Source: Lutibacillus sp052034115 (lineage in GTDB: Bacteria; Actinomycetota; Actinomycetes; Actinomycetales; Dermatophilaceae). From it: 14,117 nt of DNA. How positions within the stretch are numbered: position 1 is the stretch's first letter; the number at the start of each line of letters is the position of its first letter. The stretch is taken from contig JBPOIZ010000058.1 of assembly GCA_052034115.1 (NCBI GenBank), forward strand, positions 1 to 14,117, in the 5' to 3' direction. Below are positions 7,096 through 12,994 of the stretch, one piece after another. The position numbers were made by a program, and so were the translations under genes. The notes under the pieces are model-generated. The model had not been told where the DNA came from. It made no database searches and saw nothing but the letters and a program-made list of their open reading frames with translations.

Positions 7096-7942
7096 CGCCG
7101 TCGGCCACCAGCACCGCGGGGCCAGCGAGTTCGACGTGTCCGCCGGGCAGGGGCCGGACGCGCAGCCGACCTCCCGGCACGTCGACCAGCCAGGACGAAT
7201 CGTCGGCGCTCTGACCGGCCCACCAGCGGGTGGCCAGTGCGGCCGCGCAGGCACCGGTTCCGCAGGAGCGCGTCTCACCTACCCCTCGTTCGTGGACGCG
7301 CATCGCGATATGTCCGGCGGCGATCAGGTGGACGAACTCGACGTTGGTCCCTTCGGCGGGATGCGGAGTGACCGTCGGCGCCGCGGCGAGGTCCAGGTCC
7401 CGTAGCGCGTCGGCGCTGGGCACGATGGCCACCGTGTGCGGGTTGCCCAGGTCGATCCGCAGCGCGGTCAACTCGTCGGCGGCACGCGCACGCACGACCG
7501 CATCGAAGCCGTGTTCTGCCGCCAGGTCGGGCTCGACGAGACGCCAGGGACCCATGTCGACGGCGAATCCGTCACCCTCGACCCGCACGTGGCGCACGCC
7601 CGCCCGGGTCGCCACGGCGAACTCCTCGCCGCTGGCCAATCCCTCGCGCAGCAGGTAGGCCGCGAAAACGCGTATGCCGTTGCCGCACATCTGCGCCACC
7701 GACCCGTCGCCGTTGCGGTAGTCCATGAACCACTCAGCGGACGTGGCCTGGTCGCGCACCATCGGCTCGTCCGCTGCGGTGGTCCGCACCACCCGGATGA
7801 CGCCGTCGGCACCGAGCCCGGCCCGTCGGTCGGCCAGTCGGCGGACCTCGGTGGACGTCAGACCGCGACGTCCATCGAGATCGGGCACCAGGACGAAGTC
7901 GTTCTCGGTGCCGTGCCCCTTGGTGAAGGGCAGGCGGCTCAC
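7076..7942 (-). CDS. dapF: Diaminopimelate epimerase
   Basis: A cytosolic enzyme of 288 residues that interconverts LL- and meso-diaminopimelate, feeding lysine and peptidoglycan synthesis. The two catalytic cysteines are present: C86 in MCGNGIRVF and C227 in RSCGTGACAAA. Other conserved parts are FTKGHGTENDFV (6-17), ADGVIRV (45-51), YRNGDGS (75-81) and GNPHTV (166-171). Length is normal. The GTG at 7942 is chosen because AGGAGT lies 5 nt upstream and its A/G bases overlap the miaA stop (GTGA), giving translational coupling. Third gene of def-miaA-dapF. The last 20 nt are shared tail to tail with the RsmC-like gene. Confidence 0.98.
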   Translation of the reverse strand: MSRLPFTKGHGTENDFVLVPDLDGRRGLTSTEVRRLADRRAGLGADGVIRVVRTTAADEPMVRDQATSAEWFMDYRNGDGSVAQMCGNGIRVFAAYLLREGLASGEEFAVATRAGVRHVRVEGDGFAVDMGPWRLVEPDLAAEHGFDAVVRARAADELTALRIDLGNPHTVAIVPSADALRDLDLAAAPTVTPHPAEGTNVEFVHLIAAGHIAMRVHERGVGETRSCGTGACAAALATRWWAGQSADDSSWLVDVPGGRLRVRPLPGGHVELAGPAVLVADGVTDVLG

Positions 7943-8874
7943 CGCGCACTCCTGGCCATACCGGCATTGTCCAGCACGATCTCGGCGACGGCGGCCACCT
8001 GATCGGCGAGCGGAAGCGTGGCATCGAGCCAGGTGATCCGCGCATCGGGCCGGAACCAGGACTCCTGGCGGCGGGCGAACCGTCGGGTGGCAGCGGCGGT
8101 GTCGCTGACCGCCTCGGGGACGCTCATCGACCCGTCGAGCACTGCGAGGGCCTGCGCGTAACCCAGCGCTCGGGCAGCCGTCCGTCCCTCCCGCAGGCCC
8201 GCACCGACCAGGGACTGCGCCTCGGCCACCAGGCCACGCTCGAACATCGTCTGCGCGCGGGCGTCGATGCGCGCGTCGAGCACTGGCCGGACCAGGCGCA
8301 ACCCGACCGTGATGGTGGGCCGGACATATTCGCGCACCGGCAGGTGCGCGAAGAAGGGTGCCCCGGTGAGTTCGATGACCTCCAGGGCCCGCACGACGCG
8401 ACGAGCATTGCCGGGCAGAATGGCCGCGGCCGCGGCCGGATCGAGGGCCTCCAGACGAGACCGTAGGGCGGGCAGACCCTCGGCGGCGAGGTCGGCCTCC
8501 AGACGGCTCCGCACGGAGGCATCGGTCGGTGGGATGTCGAGACGGTCCAGAACCGCCCGCACATAGAGGCCGGAACCGCCGACCAGGATCGGGGCGGATC
8601 CTCGGCCGCGGATCGCGTCGAGCGCGGCTCGGGCGTCGCGCTGGTAGGCCGCGACGCTGGCTTCGTCGCGCACGGTCAGGACATCGATGAGGTGGTGCGG
8701 TATGCCGCCACGCTCGGCCGCCGTGGCCTTGGCGGTGCCGATGTCCATCCCGCGGTAGAGCTGCATCGCGTCGGCGTTGACGACCTCGCCGCCAAGGCGC
8801 TGGGCCAGCGCAACCCCCAGGGCGGTCTTGCCCGTGGCGGTCGCGCCGACGATGGCGACGATCAGGTCGATCAC
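7939..8874 (-). CDS. miaA: tRNA dimethylallyltransferase
   Basis: A 311-residue enzyme that adds dimethylallyl to N6 of A37 in tRNAs reading UNN codons, the first step before MiaB. The Walker A loop is GATATGKT (10-17). The substrate loop VVNADAMQLYRGMDIGTAK (31-49) has the actinobacterial Ala where other bacteria have the Ser of DSxQ. Further family segments are GGSGLYVRA and the C-terminal helical region with RRQESWFRPD. The GTG at 8874 overlaps the def stop (GTGA); the purine run GGGGAG is only 2 nt before it, so coupling to def translation is likely the main way in. It is downstream of def and upstream of dapF in one unit. The matching MiaB is encoded about 1 kb further on at 9872-11365. 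Confidence 0.98.
   Translation of the reverse strand: MIDLIVAIVGATATGKTALGVALAQRLGGEVVNADAMQLYRGMDIGTAKATAAERGGIPHHLIDVLTVRDEASVAAYQRDARAALDAIRGRGSAPILVGGSGLYVRAVLDRLDIPPTDASVRSRLEADLAAEGLPALRSRLEALDPAAAAAILPGNARRVVRALEVIELTGAPFFAHLPVREYVRPTITVGLRLVRPVLDARIDARAQTMFERGLVAEAQSLVGAGLREGRTAARALGYAQALAVLDGSMSVPEAVSDTAAATRRFARRQESWFRPDARITWLDATLPLADQVAAVAEIVLDNAGMARSAR
7948..7953 (-). promoter_or_regulatory. Shine-Dalgarno site of dapF
   Basis: AGGAGT on the minus strand, 5 nt before the GTG at 7942, inside the end of miaA. It is one of the few strong ribosome binding sites in the window and fixes the dapF start. Confidence 0.75.
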
Positions 8875-9530
8875 GGCTCCCCGGCGCTGACGCACTGCAC
8901 CGACCCGGCGTCCGCGGCGGTCGCGGCGCGGGTGGGCCCATTGTCGCTGGGCTCGTCGTCGTGGCCGAACGGGTCGGGGTCGACGCCCGGCATCCAGGTC
9001 AGGCCCGGACGCCCCCAGCCGCTGGCCTTGATGGCCTTGCGGGCCTTCTTGCCCCAGCGCGCGTCGAGGCGATCGACGTAGAGCAGACCGTTGAGGTGGT
9101 CGAACTCGTGCTGCATGCAGCGGGCGAACCAACCCGACGCGCTGAACTCCAGACGAGAGCCGTCGACGTCGAAGCCGGTGACCCGGGCCAGGTCGGCACG
9201 CTTGAGCGGGAAGGACTCCCCCGGCACCGACAGGCACCCTTCCGACTCGTGGTGCGGATCGGGGCGCTCGCCGGGGATATGGCTCGTGGTCACGCTCGGG
9301 TTGACGATTACGCCGCGGCGGGGCACGCCGTCGTCGTTGGGCATGTCCCAGGTGTAGATGCGCAGGCCGACGCCGATCTGGGGCGCGGCCAGCCCGACAC
9401 CGTGCGCTGCGTCCATCGTCTCGAACATGTCGTGGACGAGGGCACGCAGGTCCGCGTCGAAGGCCTCGACCAACGCCGAGGCACGATGCAGGACAGGATC
9501 ACCGGTGATGACGACGGGGCGCACGGCCAT
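8871..9530 (-). CDS. def: Peptide deformylase
   Basis: A metalloenzyme of 219 residues that removes the formyl group from nascent peptides at the ribosome exit. All three motifs are present: GVGLAAPQIG (44-53), EGCLS (97-101, metal ligand C99) and HEFDH (141-145, metal ligands H141 and H145). The C-terminal part GWGRPGLTWMPGVDPDPFGH (171-190) matches my recollection of actinobacterial deformylases, which usually stop there; here a tail of about 29 residues, acidic then Ala/Ser rich with one Cys at 213, follows. The ATG at 9530 is chosen because the family N-terminus (VVITGDPVLH) begins there and GACAAT lies 6 nt upstream; in-frame reading further 5' runs into the antitoxin gene. First gene of def-miaA-dapF. 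Confidence 0.97.
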   Translation of the reverse strand: MAVRPVVITGDPVLHRASALVEAFDADLRALVHDMFETMDAAHGVGLAAPQIGVGLRIYTWDMPNDDGVPRRGVIVNPSVTTSHIPGERPDPHHESEGCLSVPGESFPLKRADLARVTGFDVDGSRLEFSASGWFARCMQHEFDHLNGLLYVDRLDARWGKKARKAIKASGWGRPGLTWMPGVDPDPFGHDDEPSDNGPTRAATAADAGSVQCVSAGEP

Positions 9531-9536
9531 GGTGCG

Positions 9537-9542
9537 ATTGTC
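9537..9542 (-). promoter_or_regulatory. Leaderless-type -10 box for def
   Basis: GACAAT on the minus strand ends 6 nt before the ATG at 9530, so transcript and reading frame would start together. It deviates from TANNNT at the first base. No good -35 box is seen at normal spacing. Confidence 0.35.
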
Positions 9543-9641
9543 CCAGAGCGTCGGGGCCAAGTGGACGCCCGGCGGATCGTAGGTGATGGTTGTCCTTGAC
9601 GGTTCCGAATGGCGGGCCGTCACGGCAGAAAGCGAGCAGTC

Positions 9642-9830
9642 GTGAGCATGTTCGACAACCTCAAGGACAAGGCCGCCGAACTCATCGGCCAGAACCCCGA
9701 GAAGGTCGAGGAGCTGAGCGACCAGGCCATCGAGAAGGCGGGGGACGCCGCCGACTCGATGACTGGGGGGAAGTTCAGCGAGCAGATCGATGCAGCGCAG
9801 CAGAAGGCCGACGAGGCCGTCGGCGAGTGA
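9642..9830 (+). CDS. Small antitoxin-like protein (MT0933/Rv0909 type)
   Basis: A 62-residue, highly charged, all-helical protein: MFDNLKDKAAEL, then NPEKVEELSDQAIEKAGDAAD and FSEQIDAAQQKADEAV. This pattern (short amphipathic helices, Lys/Glu/Ala rich, with FDNLKDK at the N-terminus and GGKFSEQID in the middle) resembles the mycobacterial Rv0909/MT0933 antitoxin family. That family is widespread in actinobacteria, often without a recognisable toxin. GTG 9642 and ATG 9648 are both possible starts and neither has a clear Shine-Dalgarno site; the ATG would give 60 residues. No toxin-like gene is adjacent: the neighbours are def (divergent) and miaB (convergent). A role as a stress-response or CsbD-like helical protein is the alternative. 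Confidence 0.75.
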   Translation: MSMFDNLKDKAAELIGQNPEKVEELSDQAIEKAGDAADSMTGGKFSEQIDAAQQKADEAVGE

Positions 9831-9847
9831 GCTGACCTGGGGGCGAG

Positions 9848-9867
9848 GGGGCGGCTGCGGCCGCCCC
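9848..9867. terminator. Bidirectional hairpin terminator
   Basis: A perfect 8-bp GC stem GGGGCGGC / GCCGCCCC (9848-9855 with 9860-9867) closes a TGCG loop and is followed on the plus strand by TTCGT. It starts 17 bp after the antitoxin stop and 4 bp beyond the miaB stop on the other strand, so it can end both convergent transcripts. There is no long U run, as is common at actinobacterial terminators. Confidence 0.7.
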
Positions 9868-9871
9868 TTCG

Positions 9872-11365
9872 TCATGTCTGGGGTCGTCGTCCGATCGTCG
9901 GTATGCCGAGCGAGACCGTCGGCTTGCGGGCCGGTTCGTCCGGGCCGGCCTGGAGCGACGCCCAGGCATCCCCGCCCGGCGTGCGCTCTACGTGGAACAG
10001 GCCGCCGTCGGCCAGCGCACCGTCGGCGACGAGGTGGTGCGGGGCGCCATACGTGACGGCGACCGAGACGAGGTCGCCAGGGCGCGGTAGGTCACTGGCC
10101 GGAAGGCCGGCCGGGACGGCGAAGTGCACCAGCCGGTTGTCCTGCGCCCGCCCGGACAACCGCCGCGTGTCGGCGTCCTTGCGGCCCTCTCCGGTGGCGA
10201 CGAGCACCTCGACGGTGGCGCCCTCGAACACCCGGTTCTCCGCCCAGGCGATGTCGTCCTGAAGGGTGACGAGCCGGTCGAAGCGCTCCTGCACGACGGA
10301 CTTGGGGATCTGGCCAGCCAGCTCAGCAGCAGGGGTGCCCGGTCGCCGGGAGTACTGGAAGGTGAAGGCTCCGGAGAACCGGGCCTGGCGCACGACGTCC
10401 AAGGTGGCCTCGAAGTCCTCGTCGGTCTCGCCAGGGAAGCCGACGATGATGTCCGTGGTGATCGCCGCGTGCGGGATCCGCTCGCGCACCTCGTCCAAGA
10501 TCGCGAGGAACCGTTGGGCGCGATAGGAGCGGCGCATCGCCTGGAGCACTCGGTCCGAGCCGGACTGCAGCGGCATGTGCAGGCTGGGCATGACCTGGGG
10601 TGTCTGCGCCATGGCATCGATGACATCCGTGGTGAACGCGGCCGGGTGAGGGCTGGTGAACCGCACCCGGCGGAGCCCGTCGATCTGACCGCAGGACCGC
10701 AACAGCTTGCCGAAGGCCAGTCGATCGCCGAACTCGACGCCATACGTGTTGACGTTCTGCCCGAGGAGGGTCACTTCGACCACGCCCTGGGACACCAGCG
10801 CCTCGACCTCGGCGAGCACGTCGCCTGGGCGACGGTCCTGCTCCTTGCCCCGCAGGCTGGGCACGATGCAGAACGTGCAGGTGTTGTTGCAGCCGACCGA
10901 GATGGAGACCCAGCCCGCGTAGGGCGATTCGCGCCGAGTCGGCAGGGTCGACGGGAAGGTCTCCAGCGCCTCCACGATCTCGACCTCGGCCCGGGCGTTG
11001 TGCCGGGCCCGATCGAGCAGTGCAGGCAGCGAGCCGATGTTGTGCGTGCCGAAGACGACGTCGACCCACGGCGCGCGCTCGACGATGGTCTGACGGTCCT
11101 TCTGGGCCAGGCAGCCCCCCACCGCGATCTGCATGCCCGGGGACTTCACCTTCGCCGGGCGCAGTTGGCCGAGATTGCCGTAGAGCTTGTTGTCGGCGTT
11201 CTCGCGCACGGCGCAGGTGTTGAAGACGACGACATCGGGGATCTCGGGCGGGTCGGCGAGCGTGGTGACATCGACATAGCCGGCGGTCTCCAGCAGACCC
11301 GCGAGCCGCTCGGAGTCGTGGACGTTCATCTGGCACCCGAAGGTGCGCACCTCGTAGGTCTTCAT
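9872..11365 (-). CDS. miaB: tRNA-2-methylthio-N6-dimethylallyladenosine synthase
   Basis: A radical-SAM methylthiotransferase of 497 residues that adds the 2-methylthio group to i6A37 in tRNA, after MiaA. The N-terminal UPF0004 domain has the three cysteines of the auxiliary cluster: C11 (FGCQMN), C51 (NTCAVRE) and C85 (GGCLAQK). The radical SAM CxxxCxxC motif is GCNNTCTFC (C159, C163, C166). LGQNVNTYG, TSPHP, HMPLQSGSD and GFPGETDEDF follow in the expected order, then a C-terminal TRAM domain from about residue 378. A tail of about 45 residues after the TRAM domain ends in LGIPTIGRRPQT. The ATG at 11365 is chosen because the family starts with KTYEVRTFGCQMN; the frame is open further upstream without family sequence. 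It shares a terminator with the antitoxin-like gene. Confidence 0.98.
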   Translation of the reverse strand: MKTYEVRTFGCQMNVHDSERLAGLLETAGYVDVTTLADPPEIPDVVVFNTCAVRENADNKLYGNLGQLRPAKVKSPGMQIAVGGCLAQKDRQTIVERAPWVDVVFGTHNIGSLPALLDRARHNARAEVEIVEALETFPSTLPTRRESPYAGWVSISVGCNNTCTFCIVPSLRGKEQDRRPGDVLAEVEALVSQGVVEVTLLGQNVNTYGVEFGDRLAFGKLLRSCGQIDGLRRVRFTSPHPAAFTTDVIDAMAQTPQVMPSLHMPLQSGSDRVLQAMRRSYRAQRFLAILDEVRERIPHAAITTDIIVGFPGETDEDFEATLDVVRQARFSGAFTFQYSRRPGTPAAELAGQIPKSVVQERFDRLVTLQDDIAWAENRVFEGATVEVLVATGEGRKDADTRRLSGRAQDNRLVHFAVPAGLPASDLPRPGDLVSVAVTYGAPHHLVADGALADGGLFHVERTPGGDAWASLQAGPDEPARKPTVSLGIPTIGRRPQT

Positions 11366-11375
11366 GGCACCGCCC

Positions 11376-11381
11376 AGGGTA
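11376..11381 (-). promoter_or_regulatory. Possible -10 box for miaB
   Basis: TACCCT on the minus strand lies 10 nt before the ATG at 11365, predicting a leader of only a few nucleotides. The regulator gene on the same strand ends 50 bp upstream of the miaB start, so read-through is the alternative. No -35 is recognised. Confidence 0.3.
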
Positions 11382-11415
11382 CGTGCCCGGGCGCGTGGCG
11401 TGATGCCCTCGGACG

Positions 11416-12126
11416 CTACGGCGAGCCCGTCGGTGCCGGAGAGTAGGCCAGGACGCTGTAGGCCACCCGGATGTGCGCCTCGACCAGATCCGCCGCCCGG
11501 GCCGCGTCGTGGGCCGCCACCGCGTGATAGATGCCCTCGTGATGCCGTTGCAGATCGGCCCGGAAGGACGCCCAATCGGGCATCTGGCGGGAGGCCCGCA
11601 AGATCGGCTGACGCATCGACTCCCGGACCGCGGCCGTCATATCGGTGATCAGTCGATTGTCCGCCGCCTGGGCGAGCACGATGTGGAACTCGGTGTCCAA
11701 CTCGTTGAAGGCTTCCAATCCGACCGTCGGCGCGGCCATGGCATCGAGGAGTGCGCGCAGGCGTCGCTGTGTCGATTCGCTGGCCCGGTGGGCCGCCAGC
11801 GAGACGCTGCTCCGTTCGAGGGCAACCCGCAGCTCGACGACATCCTCGACCGGGAACTCGGCCAGGGCCACCTGCAGACGCAGCAAGGTGGTCAGGGCGC
11901 GGGACTGCTGGTCGGTGACCCTGGTGCCCGCCTCGGGCCCGGTGCCCACACCGGAGGTGAGCACCCCCTGGGCCTCCAGGGCACGAATGGCCTCGCGGGT
12001 CGCCGACCGGCTCACACCGAGCTGCTGAGCCAGGTCACGCTCGGGAGGCAAGACGTCCCCGACCGCCAAGCGGCCCTGCAGGATCGCCTCCTCGACGTGA
12101 CGGAGCACCACCTCGTATGCCTTCAC
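11416..12126 (-). CDS. lutR: FadR-type GntR regulator of the lactate genes
   Basis: A 236-residue regulator with an N-terminal winged helix (residues 3-70; VLPPERDLAQQLGVSRSATREAIRALEAQGVL is the GntR signature at 25-56) and a C-terminal FCD ligand domain (about 93-225). The FCD domain keeps the usual metal ligands: D144 and H148 in DTEFH, H196 in HHEG and H218 in EAHIR. FCD regulators next to lut or lld genes bind lactate or a related acid. The GTG at 12126 is preferred because the fold begins at KAYEVVLRHVEEAI and GGAAAGGG lies 12 nt upstream; an in-frame TTG at 12165 would sit inside an operator. Divergent from lutAB, with two TGGT-N3-ACCA inverted repeats between them, so it probably represses lutAB and itself. 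LldR is an equally valid name. Confidence 0.9.
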   Translation of the reverse strand: MKAYEVVLRHVEEAILQGRLAVGDVLPPERDLAQQLGVSRSATREAIRALEAQGVLTSGVGTGPEAGTRVTDQQSRALTTLLRLQVALAEFPVEDVVELRVALERSSVSLAAHRASESTQRRLRALLDAMAAPTVGLEAFNELDTEFHIVLAQAADNRLITDMTAAVRESMRQPILRASRQMPDWASFRADLQRHHEGIYHAVAAHDAARAADLVEAHIRVAYSVLAYSPAPTGSP

Positions 12127-12151
12127 CGTCGAATCCGGCCCTTTCCGTGAA

Positions 12152-12166
12152 CTTGGTCTGACCAAG
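12152..12166. promoter_or_regulatory. Operator O1 in the lut divergent promoter
   Basis: CTTGGTCTGACCAAG is a perfect 15-bp inverted repeat (7+1+7). Its core TGGT-CTG-ACCA fits the FadR-subfamily GntR consensus TNGTNNNACNA. It covers the probable -35 of lutA and lies 25 bp upstream of the regulator start. Confidence 0.7.
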
Positions 12167-12188
12167 AGACTATGCCGCGTGCTATGGT
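12158..12188 (+). promoter_or_regulatory. Probable promoter of lutAB
   Basis: CTGACC (12158-12163) matches TTGACA at four positions and TATGGT (12183-12188) fits TANNNT, with a 19-bp spacer. The -35 lies in O1 and the -10 in O2, which would make the regulator a direct repressor. lutA is then translated from a leader of about 35-40 nt with GGAGG 5 nt before ATG 12233, one of the few non-leaderless starts here. Confidence 0.4.
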
Positions 12189-12199
12189 CCTACCATAGC
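12181..12199. promoter_or_regulatory. Operator O2 in the lut divergent promoter
   Basis: GCTATGGTCCTACCATAGC is a 19-bp inverted repeat with 8-bp arms and a 3-bp centre. The core TGGT-CCT-ACCA is the same type as in O1. Its centre is 31 bp from that of O1, close to three helical turns, so two dimers would bind the same face. It covers the probable -10 of lutA. Confidence 0.7.
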
Positions 12200-12232
12200 G
12201 GGTGCCCCCGCCTGAGCCACTCGGAGGCAACG

Positions 12233-12994
12233 ATGGCGCTCCCCGGTGCGGGAAAGACCGTGGCCCTCTTCGCCACGTGCATCAACGACACCATGTTCCC
12301 GTCGACACCGAAGGCGGTCGTCAGGGTGTTGGAGCGGCTCGGCTGTCAGGTCGAGTTCCCGGCCGCACAGACCTGCTGCGGGCAGATGTTCACCAACACC
12401 GGGTACCTCGATGAGGCACTGCCCACGGTGCGGACCTACCTGGAGGCATTCGAGGGTTACGACTACATCGTCGGTCCCTCCGGGTCGTGCATCGGGTCGG
12501 TGCGTGAGCAGCATCCGCTGTTGGCCGACCACGCCCGGGACGGCACCTTGCGGACCCGGGTCGATGCGGTCGTGGCCAGGACCTTCGATCTGAGCGAGTT
12601 CCTCGTCGACGTCCTGGGGGTCACCGACGTCGGCGCCTACTTCCCGCACCGGGTCACCTACCACTCCACCTGTCACTCCCTGCGAGTCGCCCGAGTCGGC
12701 TCGCGCCCCTATCAACTTCTCTCGGCGGTGCGCGGCATCGATCTGGTGCCGCTGCCCGACGCCGACCAGTGCTGCGGCTTCGGTGGCACCTTCTCGGTCA
12801 AGAACCCCGACGTCTCGGTCGCCATGGGAGCCGACAAGGCCCGCCACGTGATGGACACCGGCGCGGAGTATGTCGTCGCCGGGGACAACTCGTGCCTCAT
12901 GCACGTCGGCGGGCTTCTCCGGCGGATGCGCAGCGGCATACGACCGATTCATCTGGCGGAGATCCTGGCACAGACCGGGGAGGACCTGGCATGA
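12233..12994 (+). CDS. lutA: Lactate utilization protein A, CCG-domain Fe-S protein
   Basis: A 253-residue (Fe-S)-binding protein of the YkgE/LutA family, a subunit of the LutABC complex that oxidises L-lactate to pyruvate. It has two cysteine-rich CCG domains. The first has C16 (FATCIND), C48-C49 (TCCGQMFTNTGY) and C86 (SGSCIGS). The second has C147 (HSTCHSLR), C180-C181 (QCCGFGGTFSVK) and C221 (NSCLMHV), matching heterodisulfide-reductase-type cluster ligation. Length is about normal for LutA. The ATG at 12233 is fixed by GGAGG 5 nt upstream; the frame extends further 5' through the operators without family sequence. Its stop overlaps the lutB start by 4 nt (ATGA). Expression should be controlled by the divergent regulator through O1 and O2. 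Confidence 0.96.
   Translation: MALPGAGKTVALFATCINDTMFPSTPKAVVRVLERLGCQVEFPAAQTCCGQMFTNTGYLDEALPTVRTYLEAFEGYDYIVGPSGSCIGSVREQHPLLADHARDGTLRTRVDAVVARTFDLSEFLVDVLGVTDVGAYFPHRVTYHSTCHSLRVARVGSRPYQLLSAVRGIDLVPLPDADQCCGFGGTFSVKNPDVSVAMGADKARHVMDTGAEYVVAGDNSCLMHVGGLLRRMRSGIRPIHLAEILAQTGEDLA

Noticed and set aside
10124..11446. A plus-strand open frame of about 440 codons antisense to miaB
   Set aside because: Opposite a complete MiaB and with no protein-like pattern of its own.
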